Shown here: positions 60,407-64,000 of the stretch, one piece after another
Position numbering within the stretch: position 1 is the first letter of the stretch
Layout of the letters: the number at the start of each line of letters is the position of its first letter
From: Brachyhypopomus gauderio
Lineage: Eukaryota; Chordata; Actinopteri; Gymnotiformes; Hypopomidae
DNA length: 64,000 nt
Direction of reading: 5' to 3'
Assembly: GCF_052324685.1 (NCBI RefSeq)
Contig: NC_135213.1
Location: forward strand, 41,698,700 to 41,762,699
Program-made: the position numbers and the translations under genes
Notes under the pieces: generated by a model
What the model was told of the DNA's origin: nothing
The model's database searches: none
What the model saw: only the letters and a program-made list of their open reading frames with translations

Positions 60407-61168
60407 CACATGCTGTGTCTCGCAGTGATGCTGAGTCAGGTGACGTGCACTTGTCCCCTTGATTTTAAAGTACTCTGAATCATTGTGCCTGCAAGGAGGT
60501 GGTAAAAAGAACACATTGTGGTGATATTGACTCACTGTTGCCACTCCTCTTTTACCATCGTCAGTTTGTGGACTTATGATAGGAAAAACTCAAAGAATCT
60601 TGGTGACCTACAGGTTTGATTCATCTGCCTTCCTAGTTAAGTCATGCAAACCATTTGCTGCAAAATTGGCTTTAGCTACATTGGCAATTCATTTTGTCTT
60701 TGTATTCCAGTGCATTGTACCGAACTGCAATATCCATCTTAGATCAACTGAGATTTTGCATTTCTCTCTTTCCCACATGCAAGTTCTGAATTTCTTGGCA
60801 CACATTACTGCTTTGCATCTACTAAAAGCACTCCAGAGAAAGCTTCACTTCATACCTTCATGAGGTAGGTGTCGTTTGTACTTGTATTTTGGTGGTATTT
60901 TTGTTTTTTTTTCGTTTGTGTGCGTTGTTTGTCTACTCTTGGAACATCCTGTCATTGGTTAGGGTAGGATTAGAGTTTAATTACGTTGGCCTCAGATTCT
61001 GGTTAATTCCAGGCTTCTTGTGCTAACCTTGTTGTTTGTTAGCTGTTGTTGGCAGTAATTAGTTGCTGCAGGTGCACTTGCCGCCATGCTCCAAGGAGTG
61101 AATTGGGGGCGGATACATTTTTTCTCCAGCTTTGTTAGTTCTTCCTCAGCCTCGCTTCTTCTTTACTA

Positions 61169-61241
61169 GCCTCGTTAGCGCAGTAGGTAGCGCGTCAGTC
61201 TCATAATCTGAAGGTCGTGAGTTTGACCCTCACACGGGGCA
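61169..61241 (+). tRNA. tRNA-Met(CAT), T-loop variant
   Basis: B unit. T loop TTTGACC (C56T) as at 19923, but with B flanks, so the change is probably independent or spread by conversion. Confidence 0.92.
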
Positions 61242-61824
61242 GCAGAAGCTTTTTGAAAAGATTGACGAGCCCCCAAAAGATGCTCAAACGCTCTTTCCTT
61301 ATTCACTCGCATGCTGAGCACACCCCCTACCTGAAAATAGTATTGGCACATGACTCTTACAGGTCATCCCTAGTTGATTCAAGCTGTGCTTTTTCTTTTG
61401 TAAATTCGCGTGTACACAGCAAGTTGTGTTGCATCCAATTCAATTCTCTCCACTGACCGTTCAGTCAATACCTTGATGGCGTCTGTATTGACACCTCTAC
61501 TGAGACATCAAGCTGCCTCTTTTGAGCATGTTCGCTCCCAGATCAAACTGCAGTGTCGTGGTGCCAACACAGAATAATGGACCACGTCGGACACTTTTCA
61601 CTTTTGATTCTTTTTGATTCACTTTTGATGACACGCTTTTGAATACCTGATCACCTGGAATTGGTACCAGCTTGAAGTTAATAGTGAGTAGACTTATGGA
61701 GATTCATTTATTTGAATTTTCTTCTCAAGCCATTTGCAACTCAGAAGCAATGACACTTGTGCACTCATCATTGAGCTTGAGGAAGTCCAAGGAATTGATC
61801 TCTATGTTACTCTCACTCCGCCGA

Positions 61825-61906
61825 GCTGCGATGGCCGAGAGGTTAAGGCGTTGGACTTGAAATCCAATGGGGTTTCCCCGCGCAGGTTCGACTCCTGCTT
61901 GCAGCG
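61825..61906 (+). tRNA. tRNA-Ser(TGA)
   Basis: Consensus, B-type flanks. Confidence 0.97.
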
Positions 61907-62310
61907 TGAGTGTCTTGTTGGGCGTGTGGAAAGAGAGACTGTGCTCTCTTCCTGCTAGCCAGTTTTAAATATGCTTCTCATGCCATTTGCAACTTTGTGC
62001 TGCCAAACTTTAGCAGTCCTAACTGATCCTGAAATAGTCCCAGGAATTGAGTTACAAATGGCTGCTTCGTCGTTACAATGTGTTGGCATGGAAATGCAGT
62101 GGGGTCTCTTACAGCGTAGAGGATTAACTTGCCTCTCTAATGTGATTTGTGATGAGACCTTATGCCACCAGTGGGGAGAGCTTGCACTCACAGGTGCTTC
62201 ATCCAAAGATCTTCATGCAACATAGCGATGTCTTGTTTCAGGTAAAAGAAAAAGTGCCACATTCTTTCATGGCCGGTCACTGGTTGCTCCGCCTTGCGCT
62301 AAAAGAGGGT

Positions 62311-62382
62311 CTCCCCGTCGGGGAATCGAACCCCGGTCTTCCGCGTGACAGGCGGAGATACTATCCACTATACTAACGAGGA
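62311..62382 (-). tRNA. tRNA-Asp(GTC)
   Basis: Consensus; last tRNA-Asp in the window. Confidence 0.97.
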
Positions 62383-63144
62383 CACGTGCTGTGTCTCGCA
62401 GTGATGCTGAGTCAGGTGACGTGCACTTGTCCCCTTGATTTTAAAGTACTCTGAATCATTGTGCCTGCAAGGAGGTGGTAAAAAGAACACATTGTGGTGA
62501 TATTGACTCACTGTTGCCACTCCTCTTTTACCATCGTCAGTTTGTGGACTTATGATAGGAAAAACTCAAAGAATCTTGGTGACCTACAGGTTTGATTCAT
62601 CTGCCTTCCTAGTTAAGTCATGCGAACCATTTGCTGCAAAATTGGCTTTAGCTACATTGGCAATTCATTTTGTCTTCGTATTCCAGTGCATTGTACCGAA
62701 CTGCAATATCCATCTTAGATCAACTGAGATTTTGCATTTCTCTCTTTCCCACATGCAAGTTCTGAATTTCTTGGCACACATTACTGCTTTGCATCTACTA
62801 AAAGCACTCCAGAGAAAGCTTCACTTCATACGTTCATGAGGTAGCTGTCGTTTGTACTTGTATTTTGGTGGTATTTTTGTTTTTTTTTTGTTTGTGTGCG
62901 TTGTTTGTCTACTCTTGGAACATCCTGTGATTGGTTAGGGTAGGATTAGAGTTTAATTACGTTGGCCTCAGATTCTGGTTAATTCCAGGCTTCTTGTGCT
63001 AACCTTGTTGTTTGTTAGCTGTTGTTGGCAGTAATTAGTTGCTGCAGGTGCACTTGCCGCCATGCTCCAAGGAGTGAATTGGGGGCGGATACATTTTTTC
63101 TCCAGCTTTGTTAGTTCTTCCTCAGCCTCGCTTCTTCTTTCCTA

Positions 63145-63217
63145 GCCTCGTTAGCGCAGTAGGTAGCGCGTCAGTCTCATAATCTGAAGGTCGTGAGTTC
63201 GACCCTCACACGGGGCA
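63145..63217 (+). tRNA. tRNA-Met(CAT)
   Basis: A unit by flanks but with C48, the consensus base. Confidence 0.97.
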
Positions 63218-63800
63218 GCAGAAGCTTTTTGAAAAGATTGACGAGCCCCCAAAAGATGCTCAAACGCTCTTTCCTTATTCACTCGCATGCTGAGCACACC
63301 CCCTACCTGAAAATAGTATTGGCACATGACTCTTACAGGTCATCCCTAGTTGATTCAAGCTGTGCTTTTTCTTTTGTAAATTCGCGTGTACACAGCAAGT
63401 TGTGTTGCATCCAATTCAATTCTCTCCACTGACCGTTCAGTCAATACCTTGATGGCGTCTGTATTGACACCTCTACTGAGACATCAAGCTGCCTCTTTTG
63501 AGCATGTTCGCTCCCAGATCAAACTGCAGTGTCGTGGTGCCAACACAGAATAATGGACCACGTCGGACACTTTTCACTTTTGATTCTTTTTGATTCACTT
63601 TTGATGACACGCTTTTGAATACCTGATCACCTGGAATTGGTACCAGCTTGAAGTTAATAGTGAGTAGACTTATGGAGATTCATTTATTTGAATTTTCTTC
63701 TCAAGCCATTTGCAACTCAGAAGCAATGACACTTGTGCACTCATCATTGAGCTTGAGGAAGTCCAAGGAATTGATCTCTATGTTAATCTCGCTCCGCCGA

Positions 63801-63882
63801 GCTGCGATGGCCGAGAGGTTAAGGCGTTGGACTTGAAATCCAATGGGGTTTCCCCGCGCAGGTTCGACTCCTGCTTGCAGCG
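63801..63882 (+). tRNA. tRNA-Ser(TGA)
   Basis: Consensus body; the upstream flank has a private GTTAATCTCG. Its unit runs off the window before tRNA-Asp. Confidence 0.97.
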
Positions 63883-64000
63883 TGAGTGTCTTGTTGGGCG
63901 TGTGGAAAGAGAGAGTGTGCTCTCTTCCTGCTAGCCAGTTTTAAATATGCTTCTCATGCCATTTGCAACTTTGTGCTGCCAAACTTTAGCAGTCCTAACT

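Larger units (their letters stand above)
41415..64000. repeat. tRNA tandem array, block 4
   Basis: Units begin near 43156, 45129, 47106, 49081, 51058, 53036, 55012, 56988, 58970, 60940 and 62917, and the array runs off the window. Linked markers define subtypes. A has CCTGTGATTGG, CTTTCCTAG, GGTTGTGAG and CTCGCTCCG. B has CCTGTCATTGG, CTTTACTAG, GGTCGTGAG, CTCACTCCG and GAGACTGTG. The order is mosaic, A', B, A, A', B, A, B', A', B, A. Confidence 0.96.

Overview
This window looks like a vertebrate, most probably teleost, nuclear genome. The reasons are eukaryotic tRNA genes with internal A and B boxes and oligo-T terminators, spliced transposon genes with GT-AG introns, and a mix of mobile elements typical of fish (a tRNA-targeting Dada-like DNA transposon, piggyBac elements and an LTR element). 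No ordinary host protein-coding gene was recognised.

The backbone is a tandem array of a unit of about 1,976 bp. Each unit carries three tRNA genes: elongator tRNA-Met(CAT) and tRNA-Ser(TGA) on the + strand, and tRNA-Asp(GTC) on the - strand. The array lies in four blocks (1-6174, 15975-27542, 30424-31618, 41415-64000). In total I count 20 intact tRNA-Met, 22 tRNA-Ser and 20 tRNA-Asp genes, plus two interrupted tRNA-Met genes. Units are almost identical but fall into A and B subtypes. On the right side these form a higher-order A'-B-A pattern, which suggests concerted evolution by unequal exchange and conversion. One unit has lost about 1.09 kb including its tRNA-Asp.

Two near-identical insertions of about 9.8 kb (6175-15974 and 31619-41414) sit at exactly the same base of a tRNA-Met gene, each flanked by the 7-bp duplication TTGGCGC. 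Each has a TATA-box promoter, an untranslated first exon and an eight-exon coding region for a DDE-type transposase of about 1,432 codons. Target choice, duplication length and catalytic pattern fit the Dada superfamily. The same piggyBac MITE lies in the 5' intron of both copies, the same LTR element lies in the 3' region of both, and the same premature TAG lies in exon 7 of both. The second copy therefore most likely arose by duplication inside the array and not by a second jump.

A third insertion, a 2.9-kb piggyBac-family element (27543-30423), sits in a TTAA between the tRNA-Ser and tRNA-Asp genes of one unit. It keeps a short transposase C-terminal cysteine-rich remnant. The rest of the array spacer holds no supported protein gene; its many short open frames are by-products of the repeat.
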